A DNA stretch of 64,000 bases, from NCBI GenBank assembly GCA_958431815.1, contig CAUASB010000006.1, positions 1-64,000 on the forward strand. The letters run 5' to 3'. The position numbers and the translations under genes are program-made. The stretch is from an uncultured Eggerthella sp. GTDB taxonomy: Bacteria > Actinomycetota > Coriobacteriia > Coriobacteriales > Eggerthellaceae. Each line of letters starts with the position of its first letter. Within the stretch, counting starts at the first letter, position 1. Below, piece by piece: positions 16,346-24,603 of this stretch. The notes beneath the pieces are model-generated. The model did not search any database. It worked only from the letters and a program-made list of their open reading frames with translations, and was not told the DNA's origin.

Positions 16346-18862
16346 TTATCCTCGTGATTTTCCGCGCTTCATAGCGAAATAAGAGCTGTCGTGGTTCAAG
16401 TTGGGGTTATAGAAGGAATCGCCTTCCACGAAAATGCGCGGCCATGTTGACTGCAGAAGGGCCGCTTCCCGACGGCGGCGAATGCTTAACTCCTTCGAGC
16501 GGATACGCATACGGGAAACGCTGTGCAGGTGGCTTAGCAGCACATAGGGCGTGAACACCGTGTAGTAACCGGCGCTTTTCGCCTTCAGGCAGAAATCGAC
16601 ATCGGCATAGTACAGGGTGAATTCCTCACTGAACCCGCCCACTTCCTCGAAAGTGCTGCGACGCAGCATCATGCAGTCGCCGGTGACCGCCGAGACGTTC
16701 TGGGCAACCACAGCGCGATCGAGGTAGCCCTGGCTTTCTGCATCCATGTGGCGGAACAGCGGCGTTACCACGCGCGAACCGCCCACTACGATGCCGGCAT
16801 GCTCAACAGTGCCATCGATGAACAGCTGTTTGGGACCCACCACGCCCACGTCGGGGCGCTGGAAATAGCCCAGAAGCACTTCGAGCGCATCGTCGGTAAG
16901 GATGCGCGCGTCGTCGTTCAAGAACAGCAAGAACTCGCCTTCGGTGTGCGCCGCCGCGAAGTTGGCGATCTTCGCCTTGTTAAGCGGTCCATCCCAGGAA
17001 AGAACGGAAAGCGTTTCGTAGGATTCTTCCAGATCCGCAAGGCACGCCTTGGCGGCTTCCGAGGTTTTCACGGCGCTTACCACCACAACCTCGAAGTTGG
17101 CGTAGCCGATCTTTTCGTACAGGTCGCGGACGCAGGTGCGGAGCATTGGCGCATTGCCCTCGAATATCAGCACCACCGAAACATGCGGCGTTTCGGTAAG
17201 TACATGACGCACGCGGTAGTGGCCAGGCGCATTAGCATTCAGAACCTCGGCGTTGATGCCCACGCGCTGACAATGGGCAACCAGGGCCTTGCGTCCCTCT
17301 TCCTGCTCTATCTGCGTGGCACGGAAGCCCTCGGACGTGTCGATGGTCGCAAAGCGGCGATGGCACAGCACACGGGGCACGTGGCACACGCGACGCGCCT
17401 TTTCCGTGATGCGCAGCGAAAGATCGTAGCCCGCAGCACCTAAAATCGCATGGGGCAGGTTCTTCATGCCCATCAAAAGCGAAGGGCGAACCACCACCAA
17501 GTCGCGCACGTAGTTGTACGAGCGCAAAAGCTCGGGCGAGAAATCGGGGCGGAACACGGGCTGGAAATGAACCCCTTCGGCATCGAAGGCATCCACATCG
17601 GTGTAGATCACATCGCAGTCGGGATACTCGTTGATGGTGCGCACGCACTCGAACAGCGTATCGGGCGCCATGACGTCGCACGGCTTCATGAACACGACGA
17701 AATCGCCTTCCACCGTTGCCATACCCGCCGCGAAGCGCTCGTTGATGCCCAGGGCAGGGTCGGTTTCCACCACATACACGCGATCGCTGTCGATGGCGTT
17801 TTTCAAATCGGCCGCCTCGGCACCTGAAGATCCGGCATCGACCAGGATAAGCTCCCAGTGACCATAGCTTTGCAAGGCAATGGAGTTCAGCAGGTCATGG
17901 ATATGGTGAGAAGGCGTATCGGCAAGGACGCATACGATGCTGAACAGCGGTTCGTAGTCGAAACGGGTTGCAACCTGCTCCAACAGCGCAGGAACGTCGG
18001 CACGATGCTCTTCGACGAACCATTCGTGGTACTCGGGGTCCAGAGCAGCGCTCGTGGTTTCCTCTTCGAATTCGTCAAGCAATCCTTCGAGCGTACGGTT
18101 GCCCAACATGGCAAAACCGGGAGCGATGGTGGAAGCGGTGTCGGTTGCGCACAGGCACACTTGCGGGTTTGCGGCATCGACCAAGAACGAAAGCTCCACG
18201 TAGCGACGCTGGGAAAAGCCGAACCCCGCGCTTTGGGAGATGGAATCCTCTACAACATCGGGCCTGATATCAAGCGGATGGCCCGCCTTGTCAAGGAAGT
18301 CGCACTCCACCACGCTTGCTTCGTGATAGGGCATTTCCAGCAGAGCCGAAACACGGATTTTGCCGCCTGTCTCGAATGCACGCAAGAAACTCACGCGGAT
18401 GCGGTCGTGGATGAAACGGCCGTCAAGGTCTTCGATAAGGGAAGTAGAGGCATCGTTGCGCTGCGATGCTATGGCTTTCAAGCTGGTAGCGCGTACGTCA
18501 AGCGACTTACGGCATGAGGTTATAACGTTGCCGGAGGAATCGATGGCGCGAAACTCCAATTCCCACCTGCGGATGGAAAGCCAAGGAAGCGCAATTACGA
18601 AGAAGCGTACGCCTGCGGAATTCTTGGTATGAAGCGGCGGAAACGGCATTTCCCGATTCGCCAAGGCGCCATCGGAGAGAACCTGGCGCAGCGCCAGCGG
18701 ATCGGCAACATCGCAATAGGGAAAAGTATCGGAAGGGATGCGGGCACCCGATTCGGTGGAAGCAACGAGCACCACTGGAAGTCGCTCGTCGTAACCGGAA
18801 ATCTCGGACAGGATATACACCTTATCGCCTGAACGACGAATGGTTTTGAACGATACATTCAT
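16346..18862 (-). CDS. Twin-domain family 2 glycosyltransferase (paralogue)
   Basis: This 838-residue paralogue of the downstream gene has an N-terminal beta-rich region, a first GT-A domain starting at FSIVCVLAD (about residue 305) with a degenerate KPCD in place of Asp-x-Asp, and a second at VSVVLIFEGN (about 570) with LNDDARI. GPKQLFIDGTVEHAGI in the second domain is typical of rhamnan or O-antigen transferases. The start has an AGGGGAGG site. The two genes form one unit with a 4-nt gap. The repeated loss of the acidic motif in domain one suggests that only domain two is catalytic in both. Confidence 0.8.
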   Translation of the reverse strand: MNVSFKTIRRSGDKVYILSEISGYDERLPVVLVASTESGARIPSDTFPYCDVADPLALRQVLSDGALANREMPFPPLHTKNSAGVRFFVIALPWLSIRRWELEFRAIDSSGNVITSCRKSLDVRATSLKAIASQRNDASTSLIEDLDGRFIHDRIRVSFLRAFETGGKIRVSALLEMPYHEASVVECDFLDKAGHPLDIRPDVVEDSISQSAGFGFSQRRYVELSFLVDAANPQVCLCATDTASTIAPGFAMLGNRTLEGLLDEFEEETTSAALDPEYHEWFVEEHRADVPALLEQVATRFDYEPLFSIVCVLADTPSHHIHDLLNSIALQSYGHWELILVDAGSSGAEAADLKNAIDSDRVYVVETDPALGINERFAAGMATVEGDFVVFMKPCDVMAPDTLFECVRTINEYPDCDVIYTDVDAFDAEGVHFQPVFRPDFSPELLRSYNYVRDLVVVRPSLLMGMKNLPHAILGAAGYDLSLRITEKARRVCHVPRVLCHRRFATIDTSEGFRATQIEQEEGRKALVAHCQRVGINAEVLNANAPGHYRVRHVLTETPHVSVVLIFEGNAPMLRTCVRDLYEKIGYANFEVVVVSAVKTSEAAKACLADLEESYETLSVLSWDGPLNKAKIANFAAAHTEGEFLLFLNDDARILTDDALEVLLGYFQRPDVGVVGPKQLFIDGTVEHAGIVVGGSRVVTPLFRHMDAESQGYLDRAVVAQNVSAVTGDCMMLRRSTFEEVGGFSEEFTLYYADVDFCLKAKSAGYYTVFTPYVLLSHLHSVSRMRIRSKELSIRRRREAALLQSTWPRIFVEGDSFYNPNLNHDSSYFAMKRGKSRG

Positions 18863-18925
18863 GAGCCTCCCCTTTCCTGAAGCGCATGCATCACATCACT
18901 TCAGCAAAGCCCATTATCCCCTGAA

Positions 18926-19315
18926 TTATTCGTGTGCTTCGAGGAAAATCTTCCTGGTAACGAAGTTCCATACTGCCACAACAACCGTAACAACGATCTT
19001 TGAGATGCGGTAGTCGATAAACAGGCTGTCCACCATCAGCCACATGAGCACGTCGTTGATTGCCAGGCCGCAAACGGAAAGCACCACGAAGATGATGAAC
19101 TCGCGGCGGCGGCTCATATCGTCTTTGCGCTTGAACACGAAGCGCATGGAGGCAAAGTAGTTGAAGATGACCGAAACTACAAACGAAATCGTGGTACTGA
19201 TGAGGTACGGAACACCGAACACTTCGGTTAAGAAGATCATCACGCCGTAGTCGATGATGAATGCGATTACGCCAACGATGCCGAATTTCATAAACTGGGC
19301 AATGAGCTTCTTCAA
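18926..19315 (-). CDS. GtrA-family membrane protein
   Basis: Small 129-residue protein with four predicted helices, matching the GtrA/DPMS flippase-like family that moves polyprenyl-linked sugars across the membrane. Segments such as FMKFGIVGVIAFIIDYGVM and FNYFASMRFVF are typical. A TTG start at 19315 is preferred because AGGAG lies 5 nt upstream; the longer frame from 19378 would begin inside the tRNA-Glu terminator and has no site. It is placed next to the two glycosyltransferases, consistent with supply of lipid-linked sugar. Confidence 0.82.
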   Translation of the reverse strand: MKKLIAQFMKFGIVGVIAFIIDYGVMIFLTEVFGVPYLISTTISFVVSVIFNYFASMRFVFKRKDDMSRRREFIIFVVLSVCGLAINDVLMWLMVDSLFIDYRISKIVVTVVVAVWNFVTRKIFLEAHE

Positions 19316-19342
19316 AGGAACTCCTAACCTGCTCCGTATAAG

Positions 19343-19367
19343 AAAAAAGGCCCTGCAATGCAGGACC
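19343..19367 (-). terminator. Terminator of tRNA-Glu
   Basis: On the minus strand a 9-bp hairpin (arms 19359-19367 and 19349-19357) is followed by six T residues. It lies 11 nt after the tRNA-Glu CCA end. Confidence 0.85.
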
Positions 19368-19377
19368 TGTTCATTCA

Positions 19378-19452
19378 TGGTGCCCCCAACGGGACTCGAA
19401 CCCGTGTTTCAGCCTTGAAAGGGCCGCGTCCTAACCGCTAGACGATGGGGAC
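19378..19452 (-). tRNA. tRNA-Glu (UUC)
   Basis: A 75-nt cloverleaf with encoded CCA. Acceptor arms GTCCCCA and TGGGGGC pair with one G-U; the anticodon loop is CTTTCAA, giving UUC; the T-loop is TTCGAGT. It is flanked by a good promoter and a terminator, so it is an independent unit. Confidence 0.95.
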
Positions 19453-19483
19453 TTGTTGCTTCTTCCGAAGCGACAGCTCGGTT

Positions 19484-19512
19484 ATTATTGCAAAGGATTT
19501 TCGATATGGCAA
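19484..19512 (-). promoter_or_regulatory. Promoter of tRNA-Glu
   Basis: TTGCCA (19507-19512) and AATAAT (19484-19489) on the minus strand are spaced by 17 nt and put the start about 25 nt before the tRNA. Confidence 0.6.
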
Positions 19513-19639
19513 GTACTTTTCTAAAATTTTTTCCGAGATTCCTATCGCACCCCAGATAGCACCCTTAAACGAAAGATGTTTTGCCAAGCTGCATAAAAGT
19601 TTATCGTAAGTGCATAAACTCGATTGATGTAAGGAAGCC

Positions 19640-19966
19640 ATGAGAATCGCCGTTGCAAGTGAAGGTTTGGATGTCAGCGGCCATTTCGGCTGTTGTACCA
19701 ACTTTAACTTCTACAAGGTGGAAAACGGCGAATTGGTGGACTCACGCAACCTTCCCAGCCAGGGCCACCTCTGTGGATCGCAGGCCAACTTCCTGCGTCA
19801 GATAGAGGTCAAAGTCCTGCTGTGCGGCACCATTTCCGAAAAAGATGCCGAGAGCATGGAGGCCGCCGGCATAACGGTCGTACCCGGAGCATCAGGGCGC
19901 GCCATCACCGCTGCCGACAACTACCTTGAGCACGCTTCCGCCGAAGAGCTGGCGGCATTGGAATAA
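19640..19966 (+). CDS. NifX/NifB-type dinitrogenase iron-molybdenum cofactor domain protein
   Basis: A 108-residue single-domain protein of the Nitro_FeMo-Co family. Members bind metal-sulfur clusters or act as carriers; outside nitrogen fixers their role is unclear. The opening MRIAVASEGLDVSGHFGCC carries the His and paired Cys typical of the family. ATG 19640 follows AAGGA. It stands alone, with no nif genes nearby. A short inverted repeat GTTTAT-N9-ATAAAC lies about 20 nt upstream (19599-19619) and may be an operator. Confidence 0.8.
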   Translation: MRIAVASEGLDVSGHFGCCTNFNFYKVENGELVDSRNLPSQGHLCGSQANFLRQIEVKVLLCGTISEKDAESMEAAGITVVPGASGRAITAADNYLEHASAEELAALE

Positions 19967-20016
19967 CTCCGCTTGCCCCTAGTGGGCCCTCGCCCAAACG
20001 GTTGCCCCGATTATCG

Positions 20017-20032
20017 GTCGCTGCGCAGCGAC
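20017..20032. repeat. 16-nt perfect palindrome between convergent genes
   Basis: GTCGCTGCGCAGCGAC lies between the convergent NifX-like and DUF523 genes. There is no T-run, so it is a weak terminator candidate at best. Confidence 0.4.
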
Positions 20033-20103
20033 GAGCACAAGCAAGCTGGCAACCGCGTATCATGCAAAATCGGCAGCCAATCCCACGGCTTAGGGTCTAA
20101 GCG

Positions 20104-20559
20104 CTAGCAATCGCAGAACACGTCAAGGAAATCCTTTTCGGTTGCCACCGTAAGCCCCGCTTCTTCAAGCAACTTCGCAGCAATGCCATTGCCAGGAATC
20201 AACGTATCGGTGAAGGTGCCGTCATAGACCTGCCCCACCCCGCACGAGGGGCTCTTCGCTTTCAAGATGGCGTGGGTGCAACCCGCCTCCACCGCAAGCT
20301 TGCACGCAGCACATGCACCCGTCTCGAACGCATCGGTATGATCGTTGCCTTCTGCATCGACGACGTGGATGCGCCCATCGACAACCTTCTGCTCATGAGG
20401 GGGATGGGGAATGGAAAGCCCGCCCATAACCTCTGGGCAGATCTTAACCACCTCGCAGTCGTTTTCCTCCAGAAAACGTTGCACTTCGCCAGAGGGCTTA
20501 GAGCGCCCGTCGAAGCGGCACCGAACCCCCAACAAACAAGCACTAACCGCAATCTTCAT
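20104..20559 (-). CDS. DUF523 domain protein
   Basis: A 151-residue cytoplasmic protein of unknown function. It shows the DUF523 hallmarks: MKIAVSACLLGVRCRFDG at the N-terminus, CPEVMGGL, the acidic middle with FETGA, and AKSPSCG near residue 110. The conserved cysteines suggest metal or sulfur chemistry, but no activity is established. ATG 20559 follows GGGAGG. It lies downstream of repeat copy C on the same strand. Confidence 0.85.
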   Translation of the reverse strand: MKIAVSACLLGVRCRFDGRSKPSGEVQRFLEENDCEVVKICPEVMGGLSIPHPPHEQKVVDGRIHVVDAEGNDHTDAFETGACAACKLAVEAGCTHAILKAKSPSCGVGQVYDGTFTDTLIPGNGIAAKLLEEAGLTVATEKDFLDVFCDC

Positions 20560-20710
20560 ACGTACCTCCCCGAGTTACTTGCCTTCAAGCCATTTTGATC
20601 GCAAAGTGCCAGCATAAGCAAGCAACGAAAGGCTCCGGCCTCCCCGCTCGAAGAGCAAAGCATCGAAAGGCGATTCTGCCCTTTGTTTGAAGAGCAAAGC
20701 GATTTCAAAC

Positions 20711-20732
20711 AAAAAACGCCCAAAAGGGCGTT
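20711..20732 (-). terminator. Terminator after repeat copy C
   Basis: On the minus strand AACGCCC, TTTT, GGGCG is followed by a T-run of six. It lies directly at the end of copy C, so an RNA starting upstream of the element would end here. A 12-nt direct repeat GAAGAGCAAAGC lies just beyond (20650 and 20689). Confidence 0.75.
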
Positions 20733-20760
20733 AGCAAAGCCAGGGCATGCGCCAGTAAAT

Positions 20761-20875
20761 CAGCGAGCGGGAAGCTGGCGAGTGCAGATGCCGCGAGGGC
20801 ACGCGCCAGGCGCACTCCGTGCGTCAAGCGGGCCCGCAGCGGCAGCTGTGCCGTCAGCTTCCCGCGCAGCGTCAT
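20761..20875. repeat. Structured repeat, copy C
   Basis: It has CAGCGAGC and GCGCAGCGTCAT borders. The stem arms GGGAAGCTGGCG (20769-20780) and CGTCAGCTTCCC (20852-20863) pair over all 12 positions with one G-U. The inner hairpin GGCGCAC, TCC, GTGCGTC pairs completely with one wobble. On the minus strand it is bracketed by the tRNA-Ala terminator before it and its own terminator after it, making a separate small transcript possible only if a promoter lies between. Confidence 0.8.
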
Positions 20876-20888
20876 AGCGCCTCATACG

Positions 20889-20916
20889 AAAAAAGGTCCG
20901 CCGAAAGGCGGACCTT
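20889..20916 (-). terminator. Terminator of tRNA-Ala
   Basis: On the minus strand AAGGTCCGCC, TTTC, GGCGGACCTT runs into further Ts: a perfect 10-bp stem 9 nt after the tRNA. Confidence 0.9.
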
Positions 20917-20924
20917 CAAAGATG

Positions 20925-21000
20925 TGGTGGAGCATAGGGGGATCGAACCCCTGACCTCATGGCTGCCAGCCATGCGCTCTCCCAGCTGAGCTAATGCCCC
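20925..21000 (-). tRNA. tRNA-Ala (GGC)
   Basis: A 76-nt cloverleaf with encoded CCA. The acceptor stem GGGGCAT/ATGCTCC holds the G3-U70 wobble that identifies alanine tRNAs, and the anticodon loop is CTGGCAG, giving GGC. The T-loop is TTCGATC. Confidence 0.96.
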
Positions 21001-21013
21001 GAAGTGCTTGATT

Positions 21014-21042
21014 AATATACCCTCGCTACAAGCTTTGGTCAA
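21014..21042 (-). promoter_or_regulatory. Promoter of tRNA-Ala
   Basis: TTGACC (21037-21042) and TATATT (21014-21019) on the minus strand have a 17-nt spacer, close to consensus, with the start a few nt before the tRNA. Confidence 0.8.
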
Positions 21043-21084
21043 GGGATATTTTCAAGAAAGTTGTCATCAAAGCCCAATCAGCAA

Positions 21085-21116
21085 CCTGACAAGAAGAAAA
21101 CAGGCTTCTTATCAGG
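21085..21116 (-). terminator. Possible terminator after the 110-residue hypothetical gene
   Basis: CCTGATAAGAAG and CTTCTTGTCAGG form an 11-12 bp stem with one mismatch, 16 nt past the stop codon. There is no long T-run. Confidence 0.45.
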
Positions 21117-21131
21117 ATACATGCCAAAACA

Positions 21132-21464
21132 CTAGACAACAGGAACGGGCGTGCCCTGCCCCTCGATCTTCACCGAACCATAGAAGGTAGCTTCAGGAAA
21201 CACTTCGCGAATGGAATGCTTGCCATCCAAGAACGGAAGATCTACGAATTCGCGCACTGAAGCCACCAGCTCACTGCAATCGGGGAAATGGCCCTTGTCG
21301 TTCAGTTCGTTGGTATCCTGCGCGCGCCAGTAGATATCGTTCGCATCGGTAAGGTAGTAGGTGAGTTCACGCCACTGCATGTACGCGCAATGGGCGCCCA
21401 TGAGGTAGTTCACCAAATCGTCCACGCTTTCGAGCTGCAACGCTTCGTCAGATTGCCTTCCCAT
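21132..21464 (-). CDS. Hypothetical protein, 110 residues
   Basis: I do not recognise a family. The predicted soluble protein (starting MGRQSDEALQLESVDDLV) is acidic, with an N-terminal helical half rich in aromatic residues (YMQWRELTYYL) and a C-terminal half ending in GTPVPVV. ATG 21464 is chosen because AAGGAGG precedes it; the frame stays open 93 nt further but has no site there. It stands alone between tRNA-Ala and the U32 peptidase unit. Confidence 0.65.
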   Translation of the reverse strand: MGRQSDEALQLESVDDLVNYLMGAHCAYMQWRELTYYLTDANDIYWRAQDTNELNDKGHFPDCSELVASVREFVDLPFLDGKHSIREVFPEATFYGSVKIEGQGTPVPVV

Positions 21465-21618
21465 ATATTCCTCCTTGTTTGAAAGGACGCTCCCGCGCGT
21501 CCAACGTTCATTCTTATCGGGCGGAGCCACTTTGCAGCTCCCCACCCCAGCTTGCATCCTTATTACCTTTTTAAGGTACCCAAGGGAATACCCTATCAGG
21601 CACCAGCGCCCCTAACGA

Positions 21619-22866
21619 CTAGTTCTTTTTCAAAGGGTCGCGACGGCGCACGCGCAGCATATCGAGCGGCCTCAGTTCCACCGAAGACGTGAATGCATAC
21701 GGCGCCATTGCCTTGCAGGCCACTTCAACGGGCACCTGCGCCTCTTCGTAGACTTCTGCCAATTGAGCAACCGCAACCGTACGAATGGGCTCGTGAGGAC
21801 TGAGCACTTCAAGCTCGTCACCAACGTAGAAGCGGTTGCGGCATTTGGCAACAACACGCCATTGGCCCTCACCCGCCTCCGAGCAGGAAACCACTTCGCC
21901 CACCCAGTCGCACAGCTGCACGTAGATGTCGTTATCGGTGGTTTGCTCGGCGTCGCCGAAATAGAACCCTGTCGAGTAAGGACGATGCGAGATGATCTCC
22001 AGCTCATGCTCCCACCGTTCGGCAGGCTCGCCATCGAGCACGTGGCGGTAGGCGTTCACCACCGTTGCCACATAGAAGGCCTTCTTCACGCGCCCCTCGA
22101 TCTTCACCGAGCTCACGCCGGCGGCGGCAAGCTCGTCTAAATGGGCCAGCATGTTCAGGTCCTTCGAATTCAGCAGATACGTGCCGTCTTCGCCTTCTTC
22201 GATGCCGAAACTCTGGTCGGGACGGGAAAGCTCCTTGAGCTCGTATTCCCAGCGGCACGGCTGCACGCATTCGCCTTTGTTGGCATGGCGGCCGGTTAGG
22301 TAGTCGCTGATAAGGCAGCGCCCCGAAATGGCCATGCACATGGCACCGTGCACGAACACCTCGATCTCCATATCGGAAGGAATGGCCTTGCGCATGGCGG
22401 CAATTTCAGCAACCGACATCTCACGAGCACACACCACACGGCGCGCACCCAGTTTGTACCACATAAGTGCCGCCTGAGCATTCGAAACGGAAGCTTGTGT
22501 GGAAACGTGGATGGCAACCGAAGGCGCGTGCTGCTGCACGATTGCCATAACGCCCATGTCGCTTACGATGGCGGCATCAACGCCCGCCTCTTCCATGGCA
22601 CGGGCGTATTCGGGCAAAGCCTCCAGGTCGGCATCGTGGGCATAGGCGTTGCACGTCACGTACACACGGGCGCCCGCCTCGTGCGCCAGCGCAACAGCGC
22701 GGGGCAAGTCTTCAAGCGAGAAGTTGCTTGCCCGCGCACGCAGGCCGAAGCGGTCGCATGCAAGGTACACCGCATCGGCGCCGAAATGAAGCGCGTAGCG
22801 AAGCTGCTCCCACCCGCCGGCGGGAGCAAGCAATTCCGGTTTGTCTGTTTTTACAGGCACGCTCAT
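21619..22866 (-). CDS. U32-family protein, TrhP/RlhA-like RNA hydroxylation factor
   Basis: This 415-residue U32 protein starts with ELLAPAGGWEQLRYAL and contains the family signature EVFVHGAMCMAISGRC, followed by Cys residues in NKGECVQPCRWEY. Characterised relatives (TrhP, RlhA) are needed for 5-hydroxylation of tRNA U34 or of 23S rRNA cytidine, and older names call them collagenase-like peptidases. The length and the C-terminal beta domain fit TrhP best, but I cannot separate the subgroups by eye. It begins 3 nt after proS, so it belongs to the same operon. Confidence 0.82.
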   Translation of the reverse strand: MSVPVKTDKPELLAPAGGWEQLRYALHFGADAVYLACDRFGLRARASNFSLEDLPRAVALAHEAGARVYVTCNAYAHDADLEALPEYARAMEEAGVDAAIVSDMGVMAIVQQHAPSVAIHVSTQASVSNAQAALMWYKLGARRVVCAREMSVAEIAAMRKAIPSDMEIEVFVHGAMCMAISGRCLISDYLTGRHANKGECVQPCRWEYELKELSRPDQSFGIEEGEDGTYLLNSKDLNMLAHLDELAAAGVSSVKIEGRVKKAFYVATVVNAYRHVLDGEPAERWEHELEIISHRPYSTGFYFGDAEQTTDNDIYVQLCDWVGEVVSCSEAGEGQWRVVAKCRNRFYVGDELEVLSPHEPIRTVAVAQLAEVYEEAQVPVEVACKAMAPYAFTSSVELRPLDMLRVRRRDPLKKN

Positions 22867-22869
22867 CCC

Positions 22870-24603
22870 CTACAAAGAAGGAGTGAACTTCTTGTTCTTG
22901 GCAGCGCGCTTAACAAACGACAGCGCCTCGGTAAGCGTGGCAAAGGGAACCTTCGTCTTCTCGGATTCGCCGCGGCGCTTCACTTCCACGACGCCTTCCT
23001 TCACGCCGCGCTTGCCCACAACGACCTGCACCGGCCAGCCGATAAGGTCTGCATCGGCAAACTTGACGCCGGCGCGCTCGTCGCGGTCATCCAACACCAC
23101 TTCAAGGCCCTGATCGGCCAATTCCTTGGCAATACGCTCTGCAACGGGAAATACCTCTTCGTCGCCTACGGTAAGCGGGATAACGCACACGTGCGCCGGC
23201 GCTACCGACATAGGCCAGATGATGCCGTCTTCATCGTTGTGCTGTTCAACGATGGCAGCAAGCGTACGGGAAACGCCTACGCCGTAGCAGCCCATAAGGA
23301 AGTTCTGATCAACACCGTTTTCGTCGGAATATACCGCGCCCATGGTCTTGGAGTACTTGTCGCCGAGCTGGAACACCTGGGAAACCTCGATGCCGCGGGC
23401 ACCCTGCAGGGCAGCACCGCACTTCGGGCAGGAATCGCCGGGCTTCACCAGCGAAAGGTCGGCCCATTCGTCTACCTGGAAGTCTTCACCGTGCTTCGCA
23501 CCAACGAAGTGGAAGCCGTCCTCGTTTGCGCCCACAACCCAGCGCTCGATGTTCTTGAGGTTCACGTCGCCAATTACCTTAATGCCCGCAGGCAGGTTCT
23601 TCGGGCCGATGGATCCCTTGTGCAGGCCTGCAGCCACCAGCTCTTCGTCGTTGAGCAGCTCGAAGCCCTCTACCACACGCGACGCCTTGATCTCGTTCAG
23701 CTCATGGTCGCCCGGAATGAACAGGGCAACGACCTTGCCCTCGGAGTCCTTGCCCACCATAGCCTTGACGGTGGCAGATTCTTCGATGCCCAAAAACGTT
23801 GCCAGGCTTTCGATGGTTGCAACGCCCGGCGTTTCGATCTTCTTGCATTCGGTGGCGGCGTACTCGGTTGCATGGGCATGGCACACGCCAGCCTCGTTGT
23901 TCGCAGCGTAATCGCAATCGGGGCAATACACCAGCTCGTCTTCGCCGGCTTCTGCCAATGCGTGGAACTCGCACGTTACGCTGCCGCCGATCTGGCCGCC
24001 ATCGGCCACAACGGGACGGTAATCGAGCCCGCAGCGCTCGCAGATGCGCCCGTAGGCGTCGTACATGTCGTCATAGGTCTTCTGCAGCGATTCCTGGCTG
24101 GAATGGAAGCTGTAGGCGTCCTTCATGATGAATTCGCGGCTGCGCAGAAGGCCAAAGCGCGGACGGATCTCGTCGCGGAACTTCGTCTGGATCTGGTACA
24201 GCGTCATGGGCAGCTGGCGATACGAACGCAGCTCGCTGCGGACGATGGAGGTTACCAGTTCCTCGTGCGTGGGTCCAAGGCAGAAACCGCGGCCATGGCG
24301 GTCTTCCATGCGCATGAGCTCGGGGCCGTAATCGTTCCAACGGCCCGATTCGTGCCACAGCTCGCCCGGCTGCAGGGCAGGCATCAGAATCTCATGAGCG
24401 CCGATGGCGTTCATTTCCTCACGCACGATGTTCTCGATCTTGGTAAGAACGCGCATGCCCAGGGGCAGGAAGGTGTACACGCCGCCGGCAACCTTGCGGA
24501 TCATGCCAGCGCGAACCAGCAAGCGATGGCTTGCGATTTCGGCATCGGCGGGGTCTTCCTTCAACGTGGGCGCATACTGTTTGCTCAAACGCATGATTTC
24601 CAT
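22870..24603 (-). CDS. proS: Prolyl-tRNA synthetase (bacterial type)
   Basis: Charges tRNA-Pro. The 577-residue class II enzyme has motif 1 around GMRVLTKIENIVREEM, motif 2 with TKFRDEIRPRFGLLRSREFIMKD split over the active site, a YbaK-like editing insert (about 230-390) and motif 3 near GCYGVGVSRTLAA. The C-terminal anticodon-binding domain ends in KNKKFTPSL. The start codon directly abuts the ispG stop. Placement after ispG is the common arrangement in this cluster. Confidence 0.95.
   Translation of the reverse strand: MEIMRLSKQYAPTLKEDPADAEIASHRLLVRAGMIRKVAGGVYTFLPLGMRVLTKIENIVREEMNAIGAHEILMPALQPGELWHESGRWNDYGPELMRMEDRHGRGFCLGPTHEELVTSIVRSELRSYRQLPMTLYQIQTKFRDEIRPRFGLLRSREFIMKDAYSFHSSQESLQKTYDDMYDAYGRICERCGLDYRPVVADGGQIGGSVTCEFHALAEAGEDELVYCPDCDYAANNEAGVCHAHATEYAATECKKIETPGVATIESLATFLGIEESATVKAMVGKDSEGKVVALFIPGDHELNEIKASRVVEGFELLNDEELVAAGLHKGSIGPKNLPAGIKVIGDVNLKNIERWVVGANEDGFHFVGAKHGEDFQVDEWADLSLVKPGDSCPKCGAALQGARGIEVSQVFQLGDKYSKTMGAVYSDENGVDQNFLMGCYGVGVSRTLAAIVEQHNDEDGIIWPMSVAPAHVCVIPLTVGDEEVFPVAERIAKELADQGLEVVLDDRDERAGVKFADADLIGWPVQVVVGKRGVKEGVVEVKRRGESEKTKVPFATLTEALSFVKRAAKNKKFTPSL

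Noticed and set aside
13684..16374. Long plus-strand open frame opposite the first twin-domain glycosyltransferase
   Set aside because: Antisense shadow rich in His and Arg, without a ribosome binding site.
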